NCBI GenBank assembly: GCA_019426215.1
Contig: CM033393.1
Coordinates: 29,328,591-29,392,590, forward strand
Direction: 5' to 3'
Source: Buddleja alternifolia
Taxonomy: Eukaryota; Streptophyta; Magnoliopsida; Lamiales; Scrophulariaceae
Length of the DNA stretch: 64,000 nt
Shown one piece after another: positions 45,001-55,629 of this stretch. A program made the position numbers and the translations under genes. Within the stretch, counting starts at the first letter, position 1; the number at the start of each line of letters is the position of its first letter. The notes under the pieces were generated by a model. That model did no database searches. It was not told the origin of the DNA and saw only the letters and a program-made list of their open reading frames with translations.

Positions 45001-47256
45001 ATGGCACCAAAGAAATCTTCGTCTACCTCTGCCGAACTTACCATCAAGGTTACTGAAGGCCTTGTTGTCGACTGGAAATTCCTCTATGAACAACCTCAGA
45101 TCAATCTAACAGACATGATGGACATGGTCGTCAAAGCTGGGCTTAAACCGTTCTTGACCCAATACTCCTATCTGTTTCCGACTGAAGTTAACACCTTCTG
45201 GAAAACTGCTAAACTTTCAGAGGACAAGAAGTCTATCTGTTGTCTAATTCCCTTATCCAAGAAGGAGTCTCCCAAGGAATTTATTCTGTCTGCTGCCTCC
45301 AATGCCAAGAACTTCAATCTTCCAAATGAGGGTGAGGCATTGGATTGCATTACATTAAAACAAATCAAGGAAGCATGGACAACCATGAGTGCGTACGACG
45401 ATGTACCCTACACTCAGTACTTTGAAAAGAAAGACCTGGTATCCAAATACCGACTGTTGGCTGATTTCTGCAGCAAGATCATAGAATGCCGAGTGGGAAC
45501 CTTTGATAAGGTGAACCCAGTACAATTTCAGATGATGACTGCTATACTCCTCAACATCAAGATCAACTGGAGTGAGTACATCTTTGGAAGGTTTCAGGAC
45601 TATTTAAGCGACTCAAATAAACCTTATGGGCTTGCTCTAAGTGACCTGCTGTACAAATCGCAGTGTGTATACTCGTCTGGTCTTCCGTTGAATAAGTCAA
45701 AGTTGCTGGGAAGAAGGATTATAAACAATCTCTTTAATCCTCCCAAAATTGGTGGTGCTGCTAAACCACTATCTGAGCGTCTGGAAGTACGTCAAGCGTC
45801 CGATGAGGAAGCGGAGCGTCCAGTGCCAGAAGAAGCCGTGAAGCGTCCGGCTGTTACCAAGAAGAGGGCTCCAAGAAAGCCTAAGGGACAAGTTGTTCCT
45901 GCTCCTCAGAAAGATGACGAGGAAACTGATGAGGATGCACATAACAAGTTACCTCTAAAGCGGAGGAAGCTGGAAGGAATCATCAAACAAATCGAATTTG
46001 ATGAACCAGCTGCTGCTCCTCCTGCTCAAGCGCTTAAGCTCGTTGAAGGAGTCAACGTGAAGAAAATATTCAAGCGCTCCAGGACAAGCAAGCGTCAGGC
46101 TGCTCCTGTTCCTGAAGAGCCTGAGACTGTTGAGCCAAGCACTCAAGTCGCTGTTGAGCCAAGCGCTCAAGTTGCTGCTGAGCCAAGCGCTCAAAGTATT
46201 GCTGTTGAGACAAGTTCTCAGGGTAAGTTTATTTCTTCCGACAGCTCTTTCGTTCCTACATCTGTAGAAGATCCTGCTCTTATAGAGGATGTTTCTCTCT
46301 CAGCTCTTATTCCAGCTGCGGCTGAAGCGCCAACTGATGTCCATCTGGATGTCAACTTGACTGAAGTAATGGCCATTGCCAAAGATGTTGTCAGAAGCAT
46401 GACTTTGGACATTGAGGATCCTATCTCAGAGGAAGCTTCCCCACCACCAACAACATTGATTACAGCAGAGGCAATCTCAGAAGATCAGAGCATTGCTGAA
46501 GACGCTACAAAATCAATAGAGAGTTCTCCTGTGCCAAGGCACTTCTTCAGTCTGGACCCCTCCAGAACAATTGATCACTCTGTCAACTTCATGCCTCCAG
46601 TCCCTGAAGAAGAATTCATTCCAGCTGACTATAATGAAGAACGCTACATCGTCGCTGAAAATGATTTAGCCAAGATAATTGATAGAGATCGGGCTCTTGT
46701 GGAAATGTTGTTTAGCAATGAAGTCACAAGCGTTGAATTTGCATACTACTTGGCACTGGCCAATGGAGATCCTCTACCACCTACCCCAGCTTCTATACAG
46801 ATTTTTGAAAAACGGGGTACTGATAAAATTCCACAAGGGGATGTGGACTTAGCTTACTTTCTAGATATGGGACGTAGTAAGCCTTCGGGTTTTGCTCCAA
46901 CAAACTACAAGATTAGGGTCTATGAGCGTCTACCTGTGGAGTTTTTAAATCCTGAAGAGGAAATTTTAAACAAAGAAGGTTATTCCCACTTTCCTACAGT
47001 CGTGCACAGTGTTGCTAATAAGAGTCTTCCAAATCCCCTAAGATTGTGGAAGAATAAAAGTCCTTATATCGGTAAGCGTCCTGCCTCTCTAAATGCTCTT
47101 ATTCGAGAGGAGGCTGATTACTTCTTACAAAGCGTCCTGAATGCAAACTATCAGCCTGACAAGCATCGCTTTGAAGCCATCCGAGATATTCATCATGAAG
47201 GCTTTCGTGCCATTCTGAATGCAGGCACAACCTTCTGCATGAATGAGGTTACCTAG
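45001..47256 (+). CDS. Extra ORF of SIRE-like element, N-terminal 751 codons, ending at an in-frame stop
   Basis: ATG at 45001 (AAAAATGGCA) has A at -3 and G at +4, a better start than the in-frame ATG at 44794. The N-terminal part (residues about 15-240) is alpha/beta-like with no known motif; residues around 150-230 (for example SKYRLLADFCSKIIE and KINWSEYIFGRFQDYL) faintly resemble the so-called putative plant transposon protein family, from memory and unverified. Two or three basic clusters follow (KKRAPRKPKG, KLPLKRRKLEG, FKRSRTSKR), nuclear-signal-like. Residues 375-560 are Ala/Pro/Glu-rich with a short repeat. Residues 565-750 look globular. A single TAG ends the frame; it then goes on without shift. 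No signal peptide or membrane segment is visible. Confidence 0.8.
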   Translation: MAPKKSSSTSAELTIKVTEGLVVDWKFLYEQPQINLTDMMDMVVKAGLKPFLTQYSYLFPTEVNTFWKTAKLSEDKKSICCLIPLSKKESPKEFILSAASNAKNFNLPNEGEALDCITLKQIKEAWTTMSAYDDVPYTQYFEKKDLVSKYRLLADFCSKIIECRVGTFDKVNPVQFQMMTAILLNIKINWSEYIFGRFQDYLSDSNKPYGLALSDLLYKSQCVYSSGLPLNKSKLLGRRIINNLFNPPKIGGAAKPLSERLEVRQASDEEAERPVPEEAVKRPAVTKKRAPRKPKGQVVPAPQKDDEETDEDAHNKLPLKRRKLEGIIKQIEFDEPAAAPPAQALKLVEGVNVKKIFKRSRTSKRQAAPVPEEPETVEPSTQVAVEPSAQVAAEPSAQSIAVETSSQGKFISSDSSFVPTSVEDPALIEDVSLSALIPAAAEAPTDVHLDVNLTEVMAIAKDVVRSMTLDIEDPISEEASPPPTTLITAEAISEDQSIAEDATKSIESSPVPRHFFSLDPSRTIDHSVNFMPPVPEEEFIPADYNEERYIVAENDLAKIIDRDRALVEMLFSNEVTSVEFAYYLALANGDPLPPTPASIQIFEKRGTDKIPQGDVDLAYFLDMGRSKPSGFAPTNYKIRVYERLPVEFLNPEEEILNKEGYSHFPTVVHSVANKSLPNPLRLWKNKSPYIGKRPASLNALIREEADYFLQSVLNANYQPDKHRFEAIRDIHHEGFRAILNAGTTFCMNEVT
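46129..46221 (+). repeat. 24 bp coding repeat in the extra ORF
   Basis: Four degenerate 24-base units, starting GTTGAGCCAAGCACTCAAGT, encode Val-Glu-Pro-Ser-(Thr/Ala)-Gln-Val-Ala. The AAGCGCTCAAG form of the motif recurs in them. Confidence 0.75.
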
Positions 47257-48651
47257 TGTGAAACCTACGTCGGCCAGCGTTATAAATTTGAAGAACTGGT
47301 CAAGGAACCTCACCTGTTCACACTCGGCATGGTAGATAAAAGAAGACAGTTTGCCCGATATTGCTTACAGCGCCGAGAAGCAAGAGTTGGCCCACTTGAT
47401 CTCTTATCATCTTTTCGTCAACCAATTGAACGCTTTCTGCGTGAAGCGTTGGCTAGGATTGCAGATTTGCCAATCAATTATTGTGGCCAAGCGTCAACAA
47501 GCGGAACAAAGCCTATTTCAGATTTGACGCTTACACCAGGCCAGCAGGAAGACAACATCAGACATATGTTGAAGATGCTCCCTCCGTTACGGGATTTCGA
47601 CAACGTCTTCACTACAAATCTAAGAAAGCCAAATGGATCCATTATCAGACCTCTTTTTGGGTATCCATTGCTCTCCTCTTTTCGACAGGAACGGATAGAA
47701 CACTATAACTATGTACTCTCTTTACTCGAGAGAAATCCGGACATCTCGCGTGCAACCCTGCCTTACGTTGAAGAATACATGGCAATGTACGTATCAGAGT
47801 CTGAGCGTCCATCGGAGATGACAAAAGATAGAGTGCTACATTTCTCATTCACTCCACGTGACGATGCTCTATTCTTTATTAAGGCTCCACGGTGCAAGAT
47901 CTTTGTTAATCACATGCTTCAGATCTTAGGACCAGGATGGGTCATAGCACTGGACACTCCAATCCGAACTTTAAGGGATTTCTCGACCATTCCTGTTTCT
48001 CGAGTAAATGAGTTAATCAACAGTTCCTCAACGGAGTATGCTGATTTAGATTTTGGAAGGCTCAACTTCAGATTCTCTGACTTTAGTCATCTAACTACTG
48101 TCCCTTCTTTACCTTCCACATCTGATGCAGAAGTTGCCTTAGCGCCAATAGTGGAACCAGTTCAAGCGTCTCAACCAGAGGTTGTGCCTGACGCTTCAAC
48201 TTCAACTGTTCCTGAGGCTGCTGGGATGGAAATCCATCAGTCTGTATTCGATCCAGAATTTCAACAACCATCTCTAGAGTCACTAAAGCACACTTCAAAA
48301 TTTAAACAACAAGCTACCTCTCAGAATGTGCTTCAAACATTTGTACCTCTCCTCACTGACGCGTTGGAAGAGATGAACGCTCAAGCGTCAAATCATGTAA
48401 AATCTCTTCACTGGATCAAAGAAGACTTGGCTAAGATCGAGAAGGAGAATATGAGCGCTCAAGCTGCTCATATGCGCGGAGCTGCTGATGCTGCCGTAGA
48501 TGCCACTATTTCTCGTATGCAGACGATGATCGATGGACTTGCAGCCAATCAGATTGCATTGAAAGAATCTCTTGAAGCAAAGTTTGATGTGTTGGCTGCA
48601 TCCATGGTCCAAATGGCCGCTCAAATTGCCATTCTTACTGAAAATGCATAA
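47257..48651 (+). pseudogene. Extra ORF, middle section (in the same frame after the stop)
   Basis: Reads on in frame from the TAG at 47254-47256. A new ATG at 47329 is probably not a true start, because conserved-looking coding sequence extends upstream of it. It is mostly globular (residues with FARYCLQRREARVGPLD, FSFTPRDDALFFIKAP), then a Ser/Pro/Glu stretch. From about 48350 to 48648 it is strongly helical and rich in Ala, Met, Gln and Lys (TISRMQTMIDGLAANQI), a likely coiled coil. The frame ends at a TAA at 48649-48651, one base before the sequence becomes open in another frame. Confidence 0.7.
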
Positions 48652-49208
48652 AGGCTGATGATGGCAATAAGGGGGAAAAGAGGAAAGCTCCTGCAAGTTC
48701 AAGAGCTCAATCAAGTTCTAAGCGCCAAGAAGTGAAGCGTCCAGAGCCGAAAAATCCACAAGATTTTGTCTTCTTGCCACCTCCTCCTCCTTTGCCCGAA
48801 TCCAATTGCCCTTCATGGGTTGCCGCCATGGGAATTCCTAGTACAAGAACTGGTTTTCCTCCAATCGCTTTCAGAGCAGATATACGTGTGCCATCTCAAG
48901 CGTTACTTGAACAATTCAATATACCGATGGAGCGAGCGCCACTTCCAGAGCCTACTACTCCTCAAGACTTGGCTGTGGAAATGGAGTTCTCTGACTTCTC
49001 TCAAGCGTTCAGAGCAGTGCTTAGGCATATGGGTATTGATCCATCCGAATGGGATCGACGACATAAAATGTATGAAACAAGGAGAAAAAGGGAAAATCGC
49101 TTCGTAATTGACAGAGATCATCAGATAATGATCACCCTTCAAGATCTCATCGAAGAAGCCATCAAAACAAAAATGATCAGACGACGAAATCTTACCAGAA
49201 GAAAGTAG
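48651..49208 (+). pseudogene. Extra ORF, C-terminal section after a frameshift
   Basis: Open in the next frame from 48651 to the stop at 49208; an ATG occurs at 48732 but open codons precede it (KRKAPASSRAQSSSKRQ). Contains a proline run (FLPPPPPLPESNCPSW), a middle part with DLAVEMEFSDFSQAFRAVLR, and a basic end (KTKMIRRRNLTRRK). A one-base lesion near 48648 explains the break, so the ancestral ORF covered 45001-49208, about 1,400 codons. Confidence 0.7.
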
Positions 49209-49413
49209 ATCATGATAGTTCTTTGTAATTCAATCTTCTCTTTTGTTTCTACACAGTTTGTAAAATGTATGAATTCTCCAAATATATATAAAGTACTTTT
49301 TTCAGCTGAAACATCTCGTTGAAGCTTAACTAACTCTAACTTACTAACATAACGCTTATTAACTTTGGCTGTCGTAACTCTTGAACTATAAAAGAGTGAG
49401 TATTGCCATCATC

Positions 49414-49426
49414 AAAAAGGGGGAAA
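49414..49426 (+). other. Polypurine tract of the SIRE-like element
   Basis: AAAAAGGGGGAAA, directly before the 3' LTR start at 49428. Confidence 0.85.
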
Positions 49427-49427
49427 T

Positions 49428-51099
49428 TGGTAGGAAATTTCATGTTAAGATTTTGATGATGACAATTAGGAATTTTGTTAGACCCCAAAGTTATGTACGC
49501 TTAAATTTCATAGATACTTATATAAGCGTTTGAACATTAGAAATGTATAGGCTCTATTTTATCTTTTACTTTTGATCAAGAAGTCGGTTAGATTAAGCGT
49601 TTGATACTTTCTGAGTGAGCTTATCAAGACGGCGAAATCTGAAGACTTCGAGCGTCCAAGAAATCAATAGTGAATGAAGTTTGAAGAAGTTTACTCTAAG
49701 CGCCTGACATGTTCTGAGTGAGGTGTCAAGTAACGAAGACTGAAGACTCCTCAAGCGTCTACACTTCTAAATGAAGTCTGAAGACTTTTCCAAGCGTCCA
49801 AACATTAAATAGTCCTCCAGATTAAATGGAACTTTCAACTCATGAATGAAGCGTCTATCAAATGACAAACATTCTCCTGAAGCGTCAGATCGGAAGGAGT
49901 TTAATACAAATATTCTCAGAGCATTAAAATCCAACGGGCATTTATTTCAAATGCATTAAATGCTAATAAGAGCATTAAATGTGATAAGCACTTTCAGACA
50001 TACAGAGAAGCCACCCTATTGGACTGTCAACTATTCAAAGACTGCAGCACCAACTTTTGTGCAGCAGATTTTCAGGAAAAAGGACAAAAGTTGTTCACTC
50101 GCGGAAGTGAGAGACACGCGCCCTTGCATGTGTCAAACGGACACTTTCCTAGAATGCCTATAAATGTAACTTCAACAACAAGCCAAACACAAAGAAAACA
50201 ATTATCAAGCCAAATTGCTGTTGCATTGAAGTCTCATTCCTTAAACTCTCAGAAAAGTCAGAATACTCAAGAAAATATTCTCTTTGCTTTTCATCAAATC
50301 CTGAGACAGTCAACCCAATATCTCAAACATTCTTTTCGGAGAAACTACACTACTACTAAGATATTCCCAGTTGTTTGAACTTCATCAAAATCAAACAAAC
50401 CCTTTTAGAAAAACCCCTATCCAAGCCTCGCGATCTGTGTGAAGTCGAAGTTGGATACTTGCCATATTTCTGGGTGAAGGAAGCAAGGGGATTGAAGTGA
50501 TTTGGAGCAGAAATCCGTGTGATCAAGGAGCTCAAGTCATCGACATCCATCTCTCCCTAATTTGTAGAAGATTCTGTGTGACTCTTTGAGAATCATTTTA
50601 GTGGATTGCCTCCAAGTGTTCGAGGAGAAGAAGGACGTAGTTGGGATTACACCACCCAACGAACCTTACAAATATTGTGTCATTTACTTTTCAGTCAATT
50701 CTTTTATCTATCATATCATTGCATAAACTGATTAAGTAAAACACAATCGAACGCTAAGCACTAAGAAACTTTCTGTGACGCTAAAGTTTTTAAAAGAAGG
50801 CTACAAAAATCATTTCGCTGTGCTAACACTGATCAAAGAAGTGAACGCTCAAACCTACTCGGTTAAATTATTCAATTCTTGAAATCTAAGTTAACTTTAA
50901 ACACAGTCTTCATTAGACGCTTCACCAAAGCGCCTATATTTTAAGTGAACGCTTAATTTAAGCGTTAGACTCTTCAAGCGTCTACTTTTTCAAGCGTCCA
51001 AAAATCATTTTAATACGAAATCTTTTGAAGTCGAAAAAGACTTCAGGTTCTATTCAACCCCCCCCCCCCCTTCTAGACCCTTTTGTATGCCACTTGGGA
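49428..51099 (+). mobile_element. 3' LTR of the SIRE-like Copia
   Basis: Starts TGGTAGGAAATTTC and follows the 5' LTR to GCCACTTGGGA. The final CCAACA and perhaps a few flanking bases are missing, replaced by TTATAATTGCC of Copia no. 2. A run of 13 C (51058-51070) replaces six C in the 5' LTR. Copia no. 2 coding sequence resumes beside the edge. Confidence 0.9.
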
Positions 51100-51710
51100 T
51101 TATAATTGCCGACATGGCCTAGTCTAAGATGCCAGATCAATCTTTGGTTTATTCCAAGCCTACTACGTTTCCTTTGTATAGTATTTACAGAACACTCATT
51201 CTGGACATTAAGTTAATACAAACCATTTACTAAAGAAGCAAAGCCAACCAATTTATTACCATAATAAATATTTCAATGTTCATCAATAAAACGGAAAGTA
51301 TAACCAAGTTTAACTAAAACGGGAATTGAAACAATGTTTTTAAGCCCACTGGGCAAAACCAAAACATTATCCAAAAATAGTAAATGTCCATAATTTAAAA
51401 GTAATGAGGTAGATCCAATTCCAGTAGCTACGACGCTTTGCCTGCTGCCTACTTTTATCTTCACCTCATCACTATCCAGCTTCCTTCCTCGCACCAGATC
51501 CTGATTCATACAACAAATGTGAGAACTAGCTCTAGAATCAAGAATCCAAGATGTAGAGAAAACAGTCATAGAACAATAAGTTTCGTGAACATAAAGTTCC
51601 ATACCTTGTGCGTCTGGGCCCATGTTTGGATAGTTCCTCCTCCAGTGGCCTAGCTCACCGCAGTGTAGGCATCTATCCGTCTTCTGTGGCCCCTTACGCG
51701 TGCGATTCAC
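51100..51710 (-). pseudogene. Copia no. 2 protease and pre-integrase region, right of the insertion
   Basis: Minus strand: a zinc knuckle at the far (right) end (CLHCGELGHWRRNYP, where the last Cys reads Tyr), then SWILDSRASSHIC, where the DSG motif reads DSR, and pre-integrase KVGSRQSVVATGIG, LLFLDNVLVLPSGLKNIVSI, and LGHVG at 51110. Integrase then continues at 35025 across the insertion. Protease and knuckle are each damaged at an essential residue. Confidence 0.85.
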
Positions 51711-52441
51711 AGGAGCTTTCCCTTTTCCCTTATCGACACACCCTGAGCTCCAAGCTCACCACTCTGCTTTTTGTTTTTCTTCTTCTTATTCTTCGCCCTT
51801 TTAGGCCCAGAAGAGATAACTAATGCAGTTTCTTTTCCCTTGGGCTTCAATTGAGATTGAGCAGTGATCCATTTCTTCATCAGCCCAGCTAAGTTGCATT
51901 TAATCTCGTTGCAATTGAAGTTCATGACAAATTGAGAAAAAGAATCAGGAAGAGACTGCAAAATAAGATCAGTTTGAAGTTGTGGGTTCATTGTAAAATC
52001 GAGAGCCTCCAATCTTTCGATCCTCGAGATCATCTTGAGGACATGATCCCCAACTTTTTCACCTTCTCTCATTTTGGCTCCGAAGAGCTCTTTAGATATC
52101 TCATATCTAGCAGTGCGGATGTGCTCACCATAGAGCTCGACCAAGTGCGCCAAGATACCCCTCGCAATGGTCATCTTGTCGTGGGACCTTTGAAGCTCAT
52201 TTGTCATCGAGCCAAGAATGTACCCATGCACTCGGACGTCGTCCTTTACCCATTTCTCATGAGCTTGGACTTCTTCCTTGTTGGCACGTGTTCTGGCAGG
52301 CGGAGCAGGGATGCCTGTGTTCAACACGTACCCCAACGACTCCATGTTGAGAACAATTCTCAAGTTCCTTGGTCAATCCATGTAGTTGGGTCCGGTAAGG
52401 ATGTTGTTTTTGAGTAAAACGGAAAGTGGGTTGACATTCAT
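51707..52441 (-). pseudogene. Copia no. 2 gag
   Basis: Starts at 52441 (MNVNPLSVLLKNNILTGPNY). A TGA stop replaces a Trp codon about 22 codons in, and the frame then stays open for 218 codons: RIVLNMESLGYVLNTG, QAHEKWVKDDVRVHGYIL, ISKELFGAKMREGEKVGDH, LQTDLILQSLPDSFSQF and a Lys-rich end (KRAKNKKKKNKK). It pairs with the gag of Copia no. 1 along its length. Confidence 0.88.
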
Positions 52442-53126
52442 TATTTTTTTTTAGAGAGATAAATCAAATAACTGCAGAATTTAAACCAGACTACATTAGA
52501 TTTTTGTAACTTAACTATAACTAAGTTTAAAATCAAGGACTTCGACTTATAACTTGGCTCCCACTACATTTTTCGAGATTCGCATCCCCACTGTGAAAAA
52601 TGGAAGTGATCGTTGCTTATAACTTTGTAATGGGGATTGAGTTATTTAATTAATGTAATAGATGGCAACCCTTTAACAATATTTGGTCCATTACTTAACT
52701 AAAGTGATGTCCAACATCAATCTATCCAATAGACGGTCCAATCTTCTTTTTCCTATAATCCACCAAAACCGCAACCCTTTAACGATTTATAGGCATTGTG
52801 GACTATCTAAGTTCATTCCCACTAACTCCTCATAATCTAACATTTGAATTTCACCTTGCAACCCTTTAATGATATTTGGGGTGAAATATGTCTCGATTAA
52901 GGCATCTAATGCACTTAATAAAATTTTGGAATTAAATCTTGATATATGACCCCCACTTACTGGGAAGATGCCATATATTATATTTAAATCTTAATTCTAT
53001 TAAGTTTAGGGGAGGGAAAGGACGCCTAGCGCCCCTTACTAACTTAGTATAATTTTTGTTTGGGAGAATTCATGCTTTAAACATTTATCTAAGTCTCACT
53101 TTGCACATTATCAAATTTTATATAGT
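52442..53126 (-). other. Untranslated leader of Copia no. 2, first part
   Basis: Non-coding. Three spaced copies of GCAACCCTTTAAYRAT-like sequence occur at 52665, 52771 and 52858. The leader is interrupted at 53126 by a SIRE-like solo LTR and continues at 54789. Confidence 0.65.
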
Positions 53127-54788
53127 TGTTGGTCCCAAGTGGCACACGAAAGGGTCTAGAAGGGGGCATTGAATAGACCCTGAAGTCTTTTTCGACATCA
53201 AAAATTTCGTATTAAAATTCGTTGGACGCTTAAAAATTAGGCGCTTGACTTGAGCATCTAATGAAGACTGTTTTAGAAAGTTAACTTAGACTTCAAGATT
53301 TGAATACTGTAACCAAATAGGTTTGAGCGTTCACTTCTTTGATCAGTGTTAGCACAGCGGAATAGATTTTATAGTCTCTCTTTTGAAAGCTTTAGCGTCA
53401 CACAAAATATCTTAGTTGCTTAGCTTTTGATTGTGTTTTACTTGGTCAATTAATGCAATGATATGATAATAAATAAATTGACTGTAAAGTAAATAACACA
53501 ATATGTGTAAGGATCGTTGGGTGGTGTAATCCCAACTACGTCCTTCTTCTCCTCGAACACTTGGAGGCAATCCACTAAATTGATTCTCGAAGAGTCACAC
53601 AGAGACTTCTACAAAATAGGGAACAAATGGATGTCGATGGCTTAAGATCCTTGGTCACACAGAATTCTGCTACAAGACATTTCTATCCTCAGAAAACGAT
53701 CTCAAGCTCCTTGATCACATAGATTTCAGCTCCAATAAAGACCTTCTTCAACAAACTTCTTTTACACAAAAATACTGCTTGTGAATCAACAAGCTTTCTC
53801 ACTCAGATGAAAGGTGTTGAGGGTTTATTGTAAAAGATTTGTTTGATGTTGGGAAGTTCAAATAACTTGGGATATCTCAATAATAGTTTAAGGTTCTTCT
53901 ATGAAGATGTTTGAGATATCGGTGACTGTCTTTAGAATGTATTTGAGAAGCTTGGTGGATTTTGGCTATGGGGTTTGCAAGCTTTTCTCTCAAATTATTT
54001 TTTAGCTCTCTCTCTCTCTCTTTTTCTTTTTCTTCTTTTCCACATCACATCCTAGAGTATGCTGAAGGGTACTATTTATAGAGATTCTTGGGATTTGTCC
54101 GTTGGACACAATCAGGCGCGTGTCTCTTACGCAGCGCGTCAAATAGTCCCATTCTGACATTCCTGAAAATCTGCTGGTTTCAATTGTACAGGAGTAGGTT
54201 TAAACTCTGAAAAGCTGACAGTCTAGTCAAAAGGTGGCTTGTCCACAAGTCATACTGTCTTGTTTACATTTAATGCACTTATCAAGCATTTAATGCATTT
54301 TGAATTTTGAATTTATTTTTCGTTGGAAATAAATGTCCTTTGGTGATTGCATTTAATTACTTGATAACTTGGGTTTTATCTTTCAGGTGAATCTGAAAGC
54401 TGGACGCTTGAAACAGCTGAGCGCTTGAAAACAGTTGAGCGCTTGAAATCAGTTGAGCGCTTGAATCACTGAGCGCTTGAGACACAAATCCCGAAATAGT
54501 TCTTTAGCGTTTGACAGACGCTTGGAACAAATCTTCATCTTCTCTTGACTTTAGACGCTTGAATCTTCAACTTCATCTTTGATAGACTCACCCAAAATTC
54601 TATCAGCAACTCGATATCTAATCCTAAGTCTAAAATCTGCTGAGATAAAAATTACAAGCCTAATAAAATAATAAACTTTCAAACGCTTATACATATATTT
54701 TATGAAAGTACAAACTTACATTTTTTTGGGGTCTAACATAAAATCCTATCTTGTCATCGTCAAAACATCTAACATGAAATTCCTAACA
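53127..54788 (-). mobile_element. SIRE-like solo LTR, inverted, 1662 bp
   Basis: On the minus strand it starts TGTTAGGAAATTTCATG and ends TTGGGACCAACA. Flanks ATAGT (53122-53126) and ATAGC (54789-54793) match at four of five bases. It is the best guide to the complete LTR ends of this family. A TATAAATAG-like box reads on the minus strand near 54072-54080, and repeated GAGCGCTTGA units lie at 54402-54480. Confidence 0.9.
54402..54480. repeat. Tandem GCGCTTGA units
   Basis: Five units of about 19 bases (for example GAGCGCTTGAAAACAGTT) in near-tandem order. Reverse complements contain AAGCGC, the family motif. Confidence 0.75.
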
Positions 54789-55629
54789 ATAGCGCATATT
54801 GATTACATACATGCTTCATACAAGTAATGAACATGCATCGAAAGCAATAAAATCCAACACATTTATCCATGGCCCTTTTCCTAGAGGGCCCAAGCCAATG
54901 GGTCATCATAAAAACAAAAAATAAGTCTAGCTATTCTTCTTGGGCTCCAAGCTCCTCTTCTTTTGGATCGATCTCCTTTTAAGGCCTATTATATTTCTAT
55001 CCATTACATGAGATTATTTCAACAACCTATACATAATTTCTAGAAATAAAATAATGGGCTAAAATAGGCCCTTACAACCCGTAAAAAGAAATACATTTCA
55101 AAAGAAAACAACCTAAGCCCATGAATAAATGTCACCATCACATAATACATGTTCGCGTTATTTAAAGCAACTATGTTGGTGATTAATTAAAAATTATTAG
55201 TATAACTAATTAATCTCTTCAATAAAATTCCAAATTTTATTGACATTTATGATAATAAACCATCTAGTGAGAATTTATCATTTATATAAATAAATTAATT
55301 AAAAAATCCTCCAATAATAATTAATTAATTAATTTACTTAAATAATTAATATTCAATAAAACTAATTGGGCTCGATTTCATCATATATCAATTATCAACC
55401 ATTGGCATATTTAAATTCAATTAATTAAGCCCAAAACCAATTTATTGAATGTCCAAGATTTTAATTAAAACAATTTGGGCTTATTTAATTAAATCTGGGT
55501 TATCATCCTTTTGACCCATCGGGATAATTAAAATAGCCTAAAATCCATTAATTTAAAATTTAGACACACAAATTACGACCCGACCCGTTAGGACCCGAGT
55601 CATGGACCCGGGGCCACGTAGCCACAGGC
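54789..55629 (-). other. Untranslated leader of Copia no. 2, second part
   Basis: No coding sequence. AT-rich (TTAATTAA runs at about 55160-55400) with short GGGCTTAATT-like blocks; a GGACCC-rich end lies near 55570-55620. The LTR fragment that follows begins abruptly at 55630, so the primer site is lost. Confidence 0.5.

Noticed and set aside
47329..48651. A separate gene starting at 47329
   Set aside because: The reading frame is the same as upstream and is open from the TAG at 47254; it is one ORF broken by a stop.
45001..49208. Calling the extra ORF a retroviral-type envelope gene
   Set aside because: Position fits, but I see no N-terminal signal peptide, no membrane helix and no cleavage motif. 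Basic clusters and low-complexity segments point elsewhere, so only the neutral term extra ORF is used.
54402..54480. CRISPR-like array
   Set aside because: Units are nearly contiguous with no unique spacers, and the sequence lies inside a plant LTR.
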